A DNA stretch of 59,834 bases from an uncultured Eubacterium sp. (GTDB lineage Bacteria; Bacillota; Clostridia; Lachnospirales; Lachnospiraceae): the NCBI GenBank assembly GCA_934322085.1, contig CAKRGF010000014.1, positions 1-59,834 of the forward strand, read 5' to 3'. Position numbers and translations under genes: made by a program. Below the pieces are notes generated by a model, which was not told the DNA's origin, did not search any database, and saw nothing but the letters and a program-made list of their open reading frames with translations. Positions 28,754 to 37,428 of the stretch are shown here, piece by piece; position 1 is the stretch's first letter; each line of letters begins with the position of its first letter.

Positions 28754-29215
28754 TTATAACTCTTTCATTAAGTTTACCATCTCAATGGCAGAACATGCAA
28801 CATCATATCCTTTATTTCCTGCTTTTGTACCGGCACGCTCAATTGCCTGCTCAATATTATCGGTTGTCAATACACCAAACAGAGTCGGTACTCCGGTATT
28901 TAAACCAACGGTTGCAACTCCTTTGCTCACCTCTGCGCAGACATAATCATAATGAGAAGTTGAACCTTTGATTACGGCACCAAGACAGATTACTGCATCA
29001 TATTTTCCGCTTGCAGCCATCTTCTGTGCAACAATCGGAATCTCAAATGCACCCGGCACATAAGCAAGTTCCACATCGTTTGTGTCCACACCATGACGCA
29101 CTAAGGCATCCTCTGCACCGCCAATCAGTTTGTTCACAATAAACTCGTTAAATCTTGCTGCCACAATACCAACTTTGAGTCCTTTTCCAATTACGTTTCC
29201 TTCTAATGTTTTCAT
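28754..29215 (-). CDS. ribH: 6,7-dimethyl-8-ribityllumazine synthase
   Basis: 153 residues from the ATG at 29215, six bases after GAGGAA. It condenses 5-amino-6-ribitylaminouracil with 3,4-dihydroxy-2-butanone 4-phosphate. Family motifs seen: VAARFNEFIVNKL, AYVPGAFEIP, VICLGAVIKGSTSHYDYV with the catalytic His, and GVLTTDNIEQAIERAG. Normal length for the icosahedral enzyme. Last gene of the rib operon. Confidence 0.95.
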   Translation of the reverse strand: MKTLEGNVIGKGLKVGIVAARFNEFIVNKLIGGAEDALVRHGVDTNDVELAYVPGAFEIPIVAQKMAASGKYDAVICLGAVIKGSTSHYDYVCAEVSKGVATVGLNTGVPTLFGVLTTDNIEQAIERAGTKAGNKGYDVACSAIEMVNLMKEL

Positions 29216-29235
29216 TTTCATTTCCTCACTTTCTT

Positions 29236-30462
29236 TTATTTATCTTTTTTCGCACGTGTTACATCATAGTGCGTCATATGCTGCATTTTTTCCTGCTTTG
29301 TCACAAGGTACTTATAATCCTCCGGTTTTGGTGCAATTTCAATCGGAACACGTTCCAAAATCTCAATGCCATAACCGGCAAGTCCTGCAATTTTGGTCGG
29401 GTTATTCGTCAAAAGACGAAGTTTTTTGACGCCCAAATCATATAAAATCTGAGCACCGATTCCATACTCTCTAAGGTCCGGAGCAAATCCCAATTTTACA
29501 TTTGCCTCTACCGTATCATAACCCTGCTCCTGGAGTTCATAAGCTTTCAATTTGTTCAAAAGACCGATTCCTCTGCCTTCCTGTCTCATATAAAGAAGAA
29601 TTCCTCTGCCTTCCTTGGCAATCATGCGCATGGCACTTTCTAACTGCTCACCGCAGTCACAGCGGCAGGAGCCAAATACATCACCGGTCAGACATTCTGA
29701 ATGAACACGGCAAAGCACCGGTTCACCGTCCGACACATCCCCCATCGTAAGGGCTACATGATGCTCACCGTTTGTAATATTCTGATATCCGTGAATCCGG
29801 AAATTTCCATATTTCGTTGGAAGTTTTGCCTCGGCTTCTTTTTTTACAAGACTTTCTTTTTCCAAACGTTTCTTAATCAAATCCTCGATTGTAATTACAT
29901 GAAGATCATGCTCTTTGGCAAATTCTAAAAGTTCGGTTGTACGCATCATCGTACCATCTTCACGCATAATCTCACAGCAAAGACCACACTCTTTCAGACC
30001 GGCTAACCGCATCAAATCCACCGTTGCCTCTGTGTGTCCGGCACGCTTTAACACGCCGCCTTCTCTTGCTTCAAGAGGAAACATGTGTCCCGGTCTTCGA
30101 AAATCTTCTGGTTTCACGCCATCTTCGACACACTTCATTGCCGTCAGCGAACGCTCTACCGCAGAAATACCGGTCGTTGTGTCCACATGGTCAATCGAAA
30201 CGGTAAATGCCGTCGAATGATTATCTGTATTCACCGCTACCATCTGGTCAAGTCCCAGTTTTTTCGTCATTTCTTTACTCATCGGCATACAGATTAATCC
30301 TTTTGCCAGACTTGCCATTGCATTTACATTTTCTGTCGTAGCAAATTCTGCGGCACAAATTAAATCGCCTTCATTTTCACGGTCCGGGTCATCAATTACT
30401 AAAATTAATTTTCCATCTCTTAAATCCTGTAATGCCTCATCAATCGTTGCAAATCCTGCCAT
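29236..30462 (-). CDS. ribBA: Bifunctional DHBP synthase / GTP cyclohydrolase II
   Basis: 408 residues. The N-terminal half (1-200) is 3,4-dihydroxy-2-butanone 4-phosphate synthase (DDPDRENEGDLI, HTEATVDLMRLAG). The C-terminal half is GTP cyclohydrolase II, with zinc cysteines in CLTGDVFGSCRCDCG and catalytic RQEGRGIGL. Together they provide both precursors of the lumazine. The order ribD-ribE-ribBA-ribH is the classic Firmicutes operon. Confidence 0.95.
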   Translation of the reverse strand: MAGFATIDEALQDLRDGKLILVIDDPDRENEGDLICAAEFATTENVNAMASLAKGLICMPMSKEMTKKLGLDQMVAVNTDNHSTAFTVSIDHVDTTTGISAVERSLTAMKCVEDGVKPEDFRRPGHMFPLEAREGGVLKRAGHTEATVDLMRLAGLKECGLCCEIMREDGTMMRTTELLEFAKEHDLHVITIEDLIKKRLEKESLVKKEAEAKLPTKYGNFRIHGYQNITNGEHHVALTMGDVSDGEPVLCRVHSECLTGDVFGSCRCDCGEQLESAMRMIAKEGRGILLYMRQEGRGIGLLNKLKAYELQEQGYDTVEANVKLGFAPDLREYGIGAQILYDLGVKKLRLLTNNPTKIAGLAGYGIEILERVPIEIAPKPEDYKYLVTKQEKMQHMTHYDVTRAKKDK

Positions 30463-30482
30463 TATCCTCGTTCCTTTCTGTA

Positions 30483-31130
30483 TTAAAATCCGTTTTCTGC
30501 TAAAAATTCTAACGTAATCTTACTTTCTTTTTCAGGAGTTTTTTGCGGCTGCAAAAGTTTTTCCACATACTTTCCAATAATGTCCGTTTCCAGATTTACC
30601 ACATCACCGGTTTTCCGGTCAGAAAGCACCGTATTTGCCTGAGTGTGCGGAATAATTGACACCTGAAAATCCGTATCGGAAACTGTCGCCACGGTAAGAC
30701 TGATTCCATCAATTGTGATGGAGCCTTTTTCTACAATGTAGCGAAGCACTTCCGGTGCCGCCTCAATTCGGTACCACACCGCCGTTTCGTCCTTTTCTAT
30801 TTTGACAATGGTTCCGGTTCCGTCCACATGCCCTGCCACGATATGTCCGCCAAATCGTCCATCCGCCGGCATCGCACGCTCTAAATTCACACGGCTTCCC
30901 GGCTGCAGTAAACCGAGGGAACTCCGGTTCATCGTCTCTGCCATCACATCGGCATCGTAACCATCACTTCGCAGGCTTGTCACGGTCAGACACACGCCAT
31001 TCACAGCAATACTGTCACCAATCTGCGTACCCTCTAACACTTTTTCACAGCGAATCGACAAGACCGCCGACTGGCTTCCCCGTTCAATTTTCTGAATGGT
31101 TCCCATCTCTTCTACAATTCCTGTAAACAC
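30483..31130 (-). CDS. ribE: Riboflavin synthase, alpha chain
   Basis: 215 residues, GTG start. Two homologous beta-barrel halves are visible: MFTGIVEEMG with GDSIAVNGVCLTV, then GRFGGHIVAGHVDGTG with GSITIDGISLTV. It dismutates two lumazine molecules into riboflavin. The stop and the ribD stop region are only a few bases apart. In some Firmicutes schemes the gene is also called ribB. Confidence 0.95.
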   Translation of the reverse strand: MFTGIVEEMGTIQKIERGSQSAVLSIRCEKVLEGTQIGDSIAVNGVCLTVTSLRSDGYDADVMAETMNRSSLGLLQPGSRVNLERAMPADGRFGGHIVAGHVDGTGTIVKIEKDETAVWYRIEAAPEVLRYIVEKGSITIDGISLTVATVSDTDFQVSIIPHTQANTVLSDRKTGDVVNLETDIIGKYVEKLLQPQKTPEKESKITLEFLAENGF

Positions 31131-31133
31131 CGC

Positions 31134-32231
31134 TTATCCCTCCTTTTTTTGCTTCACATAACCGCTCACACAGATATCTCCGCCAAAGTTTTGTACCGTA
31201 ACATCCGTAATTTCCACGGCATCGCTCATTTTTTCAATTCCTTTTCCCAAAACCGGCGATAATGCATCTTTGCCGCCAATCATCTTCGGCGCAATATAAC
31301 AGTAAACTTTCTGCACCAAACCGGATGTCAAAAAGGAACCATGAATGGCACCGCCGCCCTCTACTAAAACACTGTCAATTTCCATACTTCCTAATTCCAT
31401 CATCAGCTTTTTCAAATCCACTTGTCCATCTTTTTCAGCCTTAATTAACTGAACACCGGCCTCCATGAGTGCCTTTTTCTTTTCCTCATTTTCTTCGGCA
31501 TAGCAGACAATCGTTTCAATATCTTTTGCCGTTTTCACAAGCTGACACTCAAGTGGAATCTGCAAATGCGAATCACATACAATTCGAACCGGGTCCACAC
31601 CATTTTCAATGCGGCAGTTGAGCATCGGATCATCCGCAAGTACGGTTCCGATTCCCACTAAAATTCCGCGGTATTTTTTTCGCAAAAAATGTGTATGCTC
31701 TCTCGCCTTTTCTCCGGTCACCCATTTGGAATCACCGGAAAACGAAGCAATTTTACCATCTAAAGTCATCGCATACTTCATCGCCACATAAGGCATTTTG
31801 GTTGTAATATAATGAAAAAAGATTTCATTTAGTGAAAGGCACTCTTCTTCTAAAAGACCGGTCTCTACTTCTACGCCATGATCTCTTAAAATCTGTACAC
31901 CTTTTCCTGCCACTTTCGGATTCGGGTCCATTGAGCCAACATATACTTTTCCAATACCACGCTCCAAGATAATATCTGTACACGGAGGCGTCTTTCCCTG
32001 ATGACAACACGGCTCTAACGTCACATACATTGTGGCTCCTGTTAAATCTTCGCTGCATTTTGTCAGGGCGTTTCGCTCTGCATGATATTCGCCGCAGCGC
32101 TCATGATATCCTTCGGTGACAATCCTGCCATCCTTCACAACCACGCAGCCGACCATCGGATTCGGGGAAGTATATCCCATCGCTTTTTTTGCAAGTTCCA
32201 GGGCACGTTTCATGTAATCTTGATTTGTCAT
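31134..32231 (-). CDS. ribD: Bifunctional diaminohydroxyphosphoribosylaminopyrimidine deaminase / reductase
   Basis: 365 residues. The N-terminal zinc deaminase (1-145) has YHAERNAL and PCCHQGKTPPC. The C-terminal NADPH reductase has MKYAMTLDGKIAS, DPMLNCR and VLVEGGGAIHGSF. It carries out steps 2 and 3 of the riboflavin pathway and is the first gene behind the FMN riboswitch. The ATG follows AAAGGAGG. Confidence 0.95.
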   Translation of the reverse strand: MTNQDYMKRALELAKKAMGYTSPNPMVGCVVVKDGRIVTEGYHERCGEYHAERNALTKCSEDLTGATMYVTLEPCCHQGKTPPCTDIILERGIGKVYVGSMDPNPKVAGKGVQILRDHGVEVETGLLEEECLSLNEIFFHYITTKMPYVAMKYAMTLDGKIASFSGDSKWVTGEKAREHTHFLRKKYRGILVGIGTVLADDPMLNCRIENGVDPVRIVCDSHLQIPLECQLVKTAKDIETIVCYAEENEEKKKALMEAGVQLIKAEKDGQVDLKKLMMELGSMEIDSVLVEGGGAIHGSFLTSGLVQKVYCYIAPKMIGGKDALSPVLGKGIEKMSDAVEITDVTVQNFGGDICVSGYVKQKKEG

Positions 32232-32255
32232 AACAGCCTCCTTTCCAAAATAAAG

Positions 32256-32288
32256 AAACCCTGGGTACCAAAAAGATACTCAGGGTTT
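32256..32288 (-). terminator. Riboswitch expression-platform terminator
   Basis: In the rib leader, AAACCCTG and CAGGGTTT form the base of a hairpin that is extended by GTA/TAC pairs. U-rich CTTTATTTT follows, just ahead of the ribD ribosome site. Formation on FMN binding would stop transcription. Confidence 0.8.
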
Positions 32289-32307
32289 TCTGACATTCAC
32301 AAATCGT

Positions 32308-32420
32308 TTATCTTCTTTCATCCAGACTATACTGTCGGCTTCGGAATTTCACCGAATCAGCAACCAAGGCCGCTCGCGGGCTTTACCGCCGGTGGGGAAT
32401 TGCACCCCGCCCTGAAGATT
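32308..32420 (-). promoter_or_regulatory. FMN riboswitch (RFN element)
   Basis: Nearly all conserved RFN blocks are present on the minus strand: GGGCGGGGTGCAATTCCCCA, CCGGCGGTAAAGCCCGCGAG, TTGCTGATTCGGTGAAATTC, CCGAAGCCGACAGTATAGTC and GGATGAAAGAAGA. It lies between the rib promoter and ribD and should shut the operon off when FMN is plentiful. Confidence 0.97.
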
Positions 32421-32439
32421 TCTTTTACTCACGAGTTTT

Positions 32440-32468
32440 ATGATAGCACGATGTGGCGGTTCTGTCAA
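32440..32468 (-). promoter_or_regulatory. Promoter of the rib operon
   Basis: TTGACA (32463-32468) and TATCAT (32440-32445) on the minus strand, 17-base spacer, with the start expected about 13 bases before the riboswitch. Confidence 0.8.
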
Positions 32469-32482
32469 ATTGAAAAAAGTGC

Positions 32483-32511
32483 TTACATAAATTTAAAAAG
32501 TATGTTATACT
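32483..32511 (+). promoter_or_regulatory. Divergent promoter of the DUF2798 gene
   Basis: TTACAT and TATACT separated by 17 bases on the plus strand, about 100 bases ahead of the gene. Its -35 box lies only 15 bases from that of the rib promoter, back to back. Confidence 0.65.
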
Positions 32512-32613
32512 GCTACAGGCAATTGAATATGGTTAGAATTGGAAACGCACAATCCTCTGGGATGATAACGAACAACACATAAAATTTTAGTTATCAAACA
32601 GGAGGATTTTTTT

Positions 32614-33075
32614 ATGCCAAAAAACAAATTTCAAGATGTTATATTTACAATTATCATGGCCACAATTATGGTGTATGGAATGGTGGTCTACAACGTAGCC
32701 TTAAATACCGGAGGCGTATCGGGAGAGACTTTTCTTGCTGCCCTTCACGAATTGCCGATTATGGTGCCAATCGCATTTGTTTTAGAATTTTTCGTCGTTG
32801 GGAAAATTGCAAAGATATTAGCGTTTACTGTTATGCGCCCGAATGACAGATCACAGTTTATCACCTACGCAATTTCGATTTGCATTTGCTGCATTATGTG
32901 CCCGATTATGAGTCTTGCTGCAACCATTTTATTCAAGGACACAAAAACATTTGGAACATGGATTCAGACATGGGGAATGAATTTTCCAATGGCAATCTGC
33001 TACCAGATGTTCTACTGTGGTCCGTTTGTAAGACTGATTTTTAGAACCATTTTTTGCAGATCAAAGGAGAAATAA
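32614..33075 (+). CDS. DUF2798 small membrane protein
   Basis: 153 residues with four predicted membrane helices (about 10-30, 45-70, 83-108, 120-145). The two-fold pattern FTIIMATIMVYGMVVYN and FVVGKIAKILAF is typical of DUF2798. Function unknown. It has a strong AGGAGG ribosome site and its own promoter, and is read divergently from ribD. The long leader (about 100 bases) shows no obvious riboswitch. Confidence 0.7.
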   Translation: MPKNKFQDVIFTIIMATIMVYGMVVYNVALNTGGVSGETFLAALHELPIMVPIAFVLEFFVVGKIAKILAFTVMRPNDRSQFITYAISICICCIMCPIMSLAATILFKDTKTFGTWIQTWGMNFPMAICYQMFYCGPFVRLIFRTIFCRSKEK

Positions 33076-33086
33076 GTTTGAGGCGG

Positions 33087-34244
33087 TTAGCATGTGTTTT
33101 CCATCAAATGCTTCACCTCCTCTTTTGAATTCAAAAATATCTTTGCGAGCTGAGGGTCAAAATCCGTACCAATCCCATTTTCGATGATAGCAAAGCACTC
33201 TTCTAACGGCATAGCATCCCGATAGCATCTCTTTTGCGAAACTGCATCAAACACATCAGCAATCGCCATAATTCTTGCATGCAATGGAATCTGTTCGCCC
33301 ATAAGACCATCCGGATAACCTCTGCCATTATATTTCTCATGATGATGTCTCGCCACTTCATAGGCAATCTGACGAAACTCTGCGTTATCCAAATCCTTGA
33401 ACGTATGCAGAATAATCTCGCCGCCTTCAGCCGCATGCTTCTTCATTGTGGCAAATTCTTCGTCCGTAAGTTTTCCTGGTTTTTGCAAAATTCTATCTGG
33501 CGTAGAAATTTTGCCAATGTCATGCAATGGTGCGGCATCACTCACATTATTTATGTAATCTTTACTTAAGACTTTGCGGTATTTTTTATCATGCCGCATC
33601 TTTCTCAAAATCAAATCAACATAAATGCCAAGCACTAAAATGGTCGGGAACAATGCTGCCAAAAGGACTTCTGGGAAACAAATCTGCACAATTAAAATGA
33701 TTCCCATAATGACGATAAACGACAGTGTTCCAAGCATTTTATCCTTTGGCAGAAAACGATGTCTGCTGATAACAATAAACAGAATCGAGCCATAATATAC
33801 CACCAATGTTGCAAAACAAACATATACGGAAAATCCCATAGAATACCATGTCGTCTCACCATGGATATAATGCAGCTCACCAATCCCTGCAACAAGCAAC
33901 ACAAGCGACAAAATTCCCGGTATGGCGAGAAACAGATTCTCTCTTTCTTTTTTCCGCTCCCCTAACAGTTCACTATACATATATTTTGCCGTTACAATTA
34001 TGATAATGTCCATTAAAACAAAGAAAATCAGATGCGCTGTCCGGTTTACATATTCCGGCACAATATTCATGTGATTGACCGTCCAAGCTGTCAAACCATC
34101 AAAAAATACCGCCCAAGGCGCAACTGCCAATAGAATGTCAAAATAGCGGCTGCATGAAATTTTCCTATGTGTCGCTTTTATGTAAGTAATCACAATATAT
34201 AAAATAACTAAAAGACATCCCAACTGCAATTTAACATATTGCAT
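33087..34244 (-). CDS. Membrane HD-GYP-type phosphodiesterase with shortened HD domain
   Basis: 385 residues. About six membrane helices (1-210) precede a catalytic part at about 235-375 with HDIGKI, HAAEGGEIIL and HHHEKYNGRGYPDGL, which carry most HD-GYP metal ligands and the GYP signature. Typical HD-GYP domains begin about 50 residues before HDIGKI with a helix carrying another conserved His. Here the membrane part runs almost directly into YINNVSDAAPLHDIGK. It may be an internal deletion or a natural variant, so activity on cyclic di-GMP is uncertain. It closes the AbiE operon, 20 bp after the HD gene. Confidence 0.75.
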   Translation of the reverse strand: MQYVKLQLGCLLVILYIVITYIKATHRKISCSRYFDILLAVAPWAVFFDGLTAWTVNHMNIVPEYVNRTAHLIFFVLMDIIIIVTAKYMYSELLGERKKERENLFLAIPGILSLVLLVAGIGELHYIHGETTWYSMGFSVYVCFATLVVYYGSILFIVISRHRFLPKDKMLGTLSFIVIMGIILIVQICFPEVLLAALFPTILVLGIYVDLILRKMRHDKKYRKVLSKDYINNVSDAAPLHDIGKISTPDRILQKPGKLTDEEFATMKKHAAEGGEIILHTFKDLDNAEFRQIAYEVARHHHEKYNGRGYPDGLMGEQIPLHARIMAIADVFDAVSQKRCYRDAMPLEECFAIIENGIGTDFDPQLAKIFLNSKEEVKHLMENTC

Positions 34245-34264
34245 CTATTTTCTTCCTTTCCTCA

Positions 34265-34750
34265 TCAAAGAGCAAACATCTCTTTACAAATCCGTTTGCC
34301 GGTTTCTGTCTTAAAAATATTTTGGTATGCATTTACCGCCGCTTCTTTTGACAAATTATCTTCAAAAAGATTCACAAGAAAATCGGCTTCCACAAGTATC
34401 TGGTAATCCAAACCGTCAATATTATGATAGGTGTGATGATGTGCAATCAAATACTGCACTCTCTCTGAAACTTGTTTTTCAAATCCCAATTCTCCGAGCA
34501 GTCTGGCATCTATCGCCGGTCCCTCTTTTTCCTGCAATTTACCGCTGCAGTCGCCGTACTTTTCTTCGCACAAATGAATTCCGATATCGTGCGTGAGCGC
34601 TGCTGCCTCCAAAACAAATAATGTTTCTTTGTCCACTTTTTCACATTCCGCAATTAACTTGGCATAACTGTGCACCTTGCAGAAATGCTGGATTCTTTTT
34701 GCATCGCCTTTGTATAATTCGAGCATGGCTAAATGTAATTGATTAAGCAT
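34265..34750 (-). CDS. Small HD-domain phosphohydrolase
   Basis: 161 residues from the ATG at 34750, nine bases after AAGGAG; that ATG overlaps the stop of the AbiEii gene by eight bases. HD motifs: HFCKVHSYAKLI, LTHDIGIHLCEEKYG, and IAHHHTYHNIDGLDYQILVEADFLVN with the distal Asp. This arrangement is like the nucleotide-directed HD hydrolases of Clostridia. Translational coupling to the toxin gene suggests a shared function (inference). The substrate is unknown. Confidence 0.75.
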   Translation of the reverse strand: MLNQLHLAMLELYKGDAKRIQHFCKVHSYAKLIAECEKVDKETLFVLEAAALTHDIGIHLCEEKYGDCSGKLQEKEGPAIDARLLGELGFEKQVSERVQYLIAHHHTYHNIDGLDYQILVEADFLVNLFEDNLSKEAAVNAYQNIFKTETGKRICKEMFAL

Positions 34751-35678
34751 TTTGATTCTCCTTGTGTAATATTTTTTCCACCAATTCTTTATAACGTTTT
34801 TTAACTTGTTCATAGGACAAAGAATCAGAAATCAATTTGAGTGTTGTTTCTTTGTAATCATTCTTATAAAAATCCTCGTCACATATACTTTGAGCTAACT
34901 CTAATATATTAACATCTAAAGATGCTGAAGGTGCAATCGCTGCTCCCATATTTAATCTATGATTACGTACTTCCCCAACAAGCCTCAAAAAATCATCATC
35001 AATTGTAACATATTCTGAAAGTTTGTATATGTCATACAAGTGCCTTGCATTTCTATATGCCTTTCCCTTCATATAATAATCACATACTGCAAACATTTTA
35101 TCAATAAATGTACGATTCAAAGATTGTACTCTCATCGAAAATTCACTCAAATCATATTTCGTAATAAAATCTTGTTCTTCTTTTCCAAGCGCGTCAAAAA
35201 TATAATTACTTAAGTTCTTTTCCTCTGTAGGAAATGCGTACGACATTAATGATGTTTCGAGTTTCACATAAGGTGGAATAGCATTAACCACTCTGTCTCC
35301 TATAACAGATTCATAATAAAAATCATAATGATTGAGATTTTTATCACTCTCAATAGATTCGAAATTGCGAATTTCCAATCCCAAATCATCTGCTATTGGT
35401 TTCAATATATTGTATTTCAGTTTTTTCCGCCTTGCCTCCCCCAAGTGCTCTGTAAACGTGATATCTATATCCTCAGAGAAACGATCAATAAGCTGAAATG
35501 CTTTCGAAAGAGAAGTTCCTCCTTTAAATACAATCGGATACTCGATTGCAGACAACTTCTTTAAAATCATAGTTACATAGTAGTCTTTTTCGACAATATC
35601 TTCGCTTACTTCAAGTTTTTGAGAGGCTAAAAGAACCGCATCGCAAAATAACTCCTTATTTTCTTTATGCAAGTACAT
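34743..35678 (-). CDS. AbiEii-type nucleotidyltransferase toxin
   Basis: 311 residues from the ATG at 35678, inside the end of the AbiEi gene (14-base overlap). Longer upstream reading lacks a ribosome site. Motifs: KDYYVTMILKKL, FKGGTSLSKAFQLI with the GS-type active site, and RFSEDIDITF with the metal-binding acids. In type IV AbiE systems the toxin transfers nucleotides and halts growth, protecting the population against phage. The C-terminal region has the usual YDIYKL helix bundle. The protein looks intact. Confidence 0.85.
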   Translation of the reverse strand: MYLHKENKELFCDAVLLASQKLEVSEDIVEKDYYVTMILKKLSAIEYPIVFKGGTSLSKAFQLIDRFSEDIDITFTEHLGEARRKKLKYNILKPIADDLGLEIRNFESIESDKNLNHYDFYYESVIGDRVVNAIPPYVKLETSLMSYAFPTEEKNLSNYIFDALGKEEQDFITKYDLSEFSMRVQSLNRTFIDKMFAVCDYYMKGKAYRNARHLYDIYKLSEYVTIDDDFLRLVGEVRNHRLNMGAAIAPSASLDVNILELAQSICDEDFYKNDYKETTLKLISDSLSYEQVKKRYKELVEKILHKENQNA

Positions 35679-36288
35679 AATCCAACTCCAATTCATAATA
35701 ATACTTAAATATTGACATCGGATACTTTCTAATGTAACAATCCACATCGCTTCTCTTAATTTCATGGACAGAAATATATTCAGCAAATTTTTCCTTTGCT
35801 TCTTCATATGAAAAATCGAGATATGCATCTAGATTTTTAAGTAACTCCAACATCTGTAACACATAAACATTTTCCTTTGTAATCGGCACAACCGGTTTTC
35901 TCACATAAAATTTTCTATTACCAATACGAATTTCCCGGTTTGATGAATTTGTGTTATTACTTACAATTTCCACTACTCTGGGCACCTGTGTTGTTATTCC
36001 AATCTGATTAGCAAACGAATTTCCACCATAAAATCCGTCTATATTGTCACCTTTTGAAATAAAACGATATCTTGCAACCATATCTGCATTTGGTCCAACC
36101 GATGAATGAAACAAAGTTAACTTAGGAATATAATACACCCCCGTATCATATTTCATAATTAACCCTTTATCACATAATTTTTTTAATTGCTGATTCAACG
36201 CAGATTTCGTTATATCTTCTATCTTTAAATCAGAAAAGAAAATGGGTTCTGCCTCTTTATAATTCTCTATAATATAGTCATATAGCAT
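35665..36288 (-). CDS. AbiEi-type antitoxin (DUF6088), winged-helix repressor
   Basis: 207 residues. The start is taken as the second ATG (36288), six bases after AAGGAGG; the first ATG touches the ribosome site. An N-terminal winged helix (about 15-60: LNQQLKKLCDKGLIMKYDTGVYY) is followed by an AbiEi-like C-terminal domain. Such antitoxins neutralise the AbiEii toxin and repress their own operon by binding inverted repeats at the promoter. The spacing and overlap with the toxin gene are typical. Confidence 0.8.
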   Translation of the reverse strand: MLYDYIIENYKEAEPIFFSDLKIEDITKSALNQQLKKLCDKGLIMKYDTGVYYIPKLTLFHSSVGPNADMVARYRFISKGDNIDGFYGGNSFANQIGITTQVPRVVEIVSNNTNSSNREIRIGNRKFYVRKPVVPITKENVYVLQMLELLKNLDAYLDFSYEEAKEKFAEYISVHEIKRSDVDCYIRKYPMSIFKYYYELELDYVLA

Positions 36289-36343
36289 AAGCATCCTCCT
36301 TTCTTAACGTTTTAGATTTTGTCTTTCTATTCCATTCAGACAT

Positions 36344-36372
36344 ATTATATTCCTCTTTAAAAAATGTGTCAA
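36344..36372 (-). promoter_or_regulatory. Consensus promoter of the AbiE operon
   Basis: TTGACA (36367-36372) and TATAAT (36344-36349) on the minus strand, 17-base spacer, 56 bases before the antitoxin start. Both boxes are perfect, as expected for a promoter held down by a repressor. Confidence 0.85.
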
Positions 36373-36498
36373 CAATATTCTTCCACATATTCCTTTGTAA
36401 TATGTCACTATTTTCTCACTTTCAAAAACAGCGCATCCAGTATCTGTCTGCGCTGTTTTCTTATTTTCCAATGTTTTAATTCCAAAACCAATAATCCA

Positions 36499-36714
36499 TT
36501 AATACTCAATGGTAATTATCCGACATTCTTCACAACAGTTTGCTGCCACATTTGTCCTATGATTCGGTTTTAATTTCGTCACCTCCACAAAACCATCTGC
36601 TTTTTTCGCATTTTGAAATACTCCCGGTACTTCATTAGCAAAACTAAATGCTCCATCCTTGCTGCAAAACAAATATCCTTTTCTCATTTCTTTTCCACAT
36701 TTTGAACACTTCAT
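36499..36714 (-). CDS. Small zinc-ribbon protein (DUF6487-like)
   Basis: 71 residues. CSKCGKEMRKGYLFCSKDG and a C-terminal CCEECRIITIEY give two cysteine pairs for one zinc site. The layout resembles PF20097/DUF6487 proteins. Function unknown; likely cytoplasmic. Follows the methyltransferase-like gene by 22 bp and is probably co-transcribed with it. Confidence 0.65.
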   Translation of the reverse strand: MKCSKCGKEMRKGYLFCSKDGAFSFANEVPGVFQNAKKADGFVEVTKLKPNHRTNVAANCCEECRIITIEY

Positions 36715-36736
36715 AATTCATCTCTCCTATCTAAAT

Positions 36737-37321
36737 TCATCGTAAATTCCTCCCAAAATACCGTAGTACTTTTCTTTTGTAATCCATATAATCTTTTCCA
36801 AAAGTTTGAAGAAGGAAAAACTCCTCCACTTTGACAATCTGCAGATGGAACATTACCATGGAAGCTACCGACAGAATCAATAACCCCCACTGAAAAAACA
36901 TCAAAAGAATTCCTATGTAAACCAAATCAAATCCCAGGAAAGCAGGATTACGGCTAATCTGATAAATGCCATTGGTAATAAGCTTTGTCTTGTCCGTTTC
37001 GGAGACACCGGCACGCCAACTGTCCTTCATCGTCACAACGGAAGTTACAAATACAATATCCCCCACTGCTGCAATAAGGGCACCTTTGATTCGCGCACTA
37101 AAGGGCAGCATGGTCTGATTAAATACAATACATATAACTTCTACCAGCGGAACTAATATTGTCGTAATTTTCATAAGTGTTTCAATCACTTTGGCAGTCC
37201 CTGTTTTGCCTTTCCCAATTTGATCCGTCTGGATTCCCTGCCGCTTTTGCAGAAACATTTTTCCAAAATAACACCCATAAAACACAAGTAAAAGAATTAT
37301 TGCTGTCACTTGAAATAACAT
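36737..37321 (-). CDS. Isoprenylcysteine-methyltransferase-like (ICMT/PEMT) membrane protein
   Basis: 194 residues, four or five membrane helices. The C-terminal half contains LITNGIYQISRNPAFLGFDL and VEEFFLLQTFGKDYMDYKRKV, the S-adenosylmethionine-binding pattern of the ICMT/PEMT group (RNPxYxG and EExxLxxxFGxxYxxY). In bacteria such proteins methylate lipids or small lipophilic substrates. The true substrate is not evident from the neighbours. Confidence 0.75.
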   Translation of the reverse strand: MLFQVTAIILLLVFYGCYFGKMFLQKRQGIQTDQIGKGKTGTAKVIETLMKITTILVPLVEVICIVFNQTMLPFSARIKGALIAAVGDIVFVTSVVTMKDSWRAGVSETDKTKLITNGIYQISRNPAFLGFDLVYIGILLMFFQWGLLILSVASMVMFHLQIVKVEEFFLLQTFGKDYMDYKRKVLRYFGRNLR

Positions 37322-37428
37322 TTTTTCACTCCTTACAACCTTTGTTCGCTAACATTATATAACTGTTTTATCATCTTTGATAGGTTTCATTTTCATTAAA
37401 ATGTGTTTATTTTATAGACAAGGGAAAA

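Noticed and set aside
35679..35828. Longer N-terminus for the AbiEii toxin
   Set aside because: The extra 50 residues lie in the antitoxin gene, are not toxin-like, and the ATG at 35678 fits the usual overlap of the pair.
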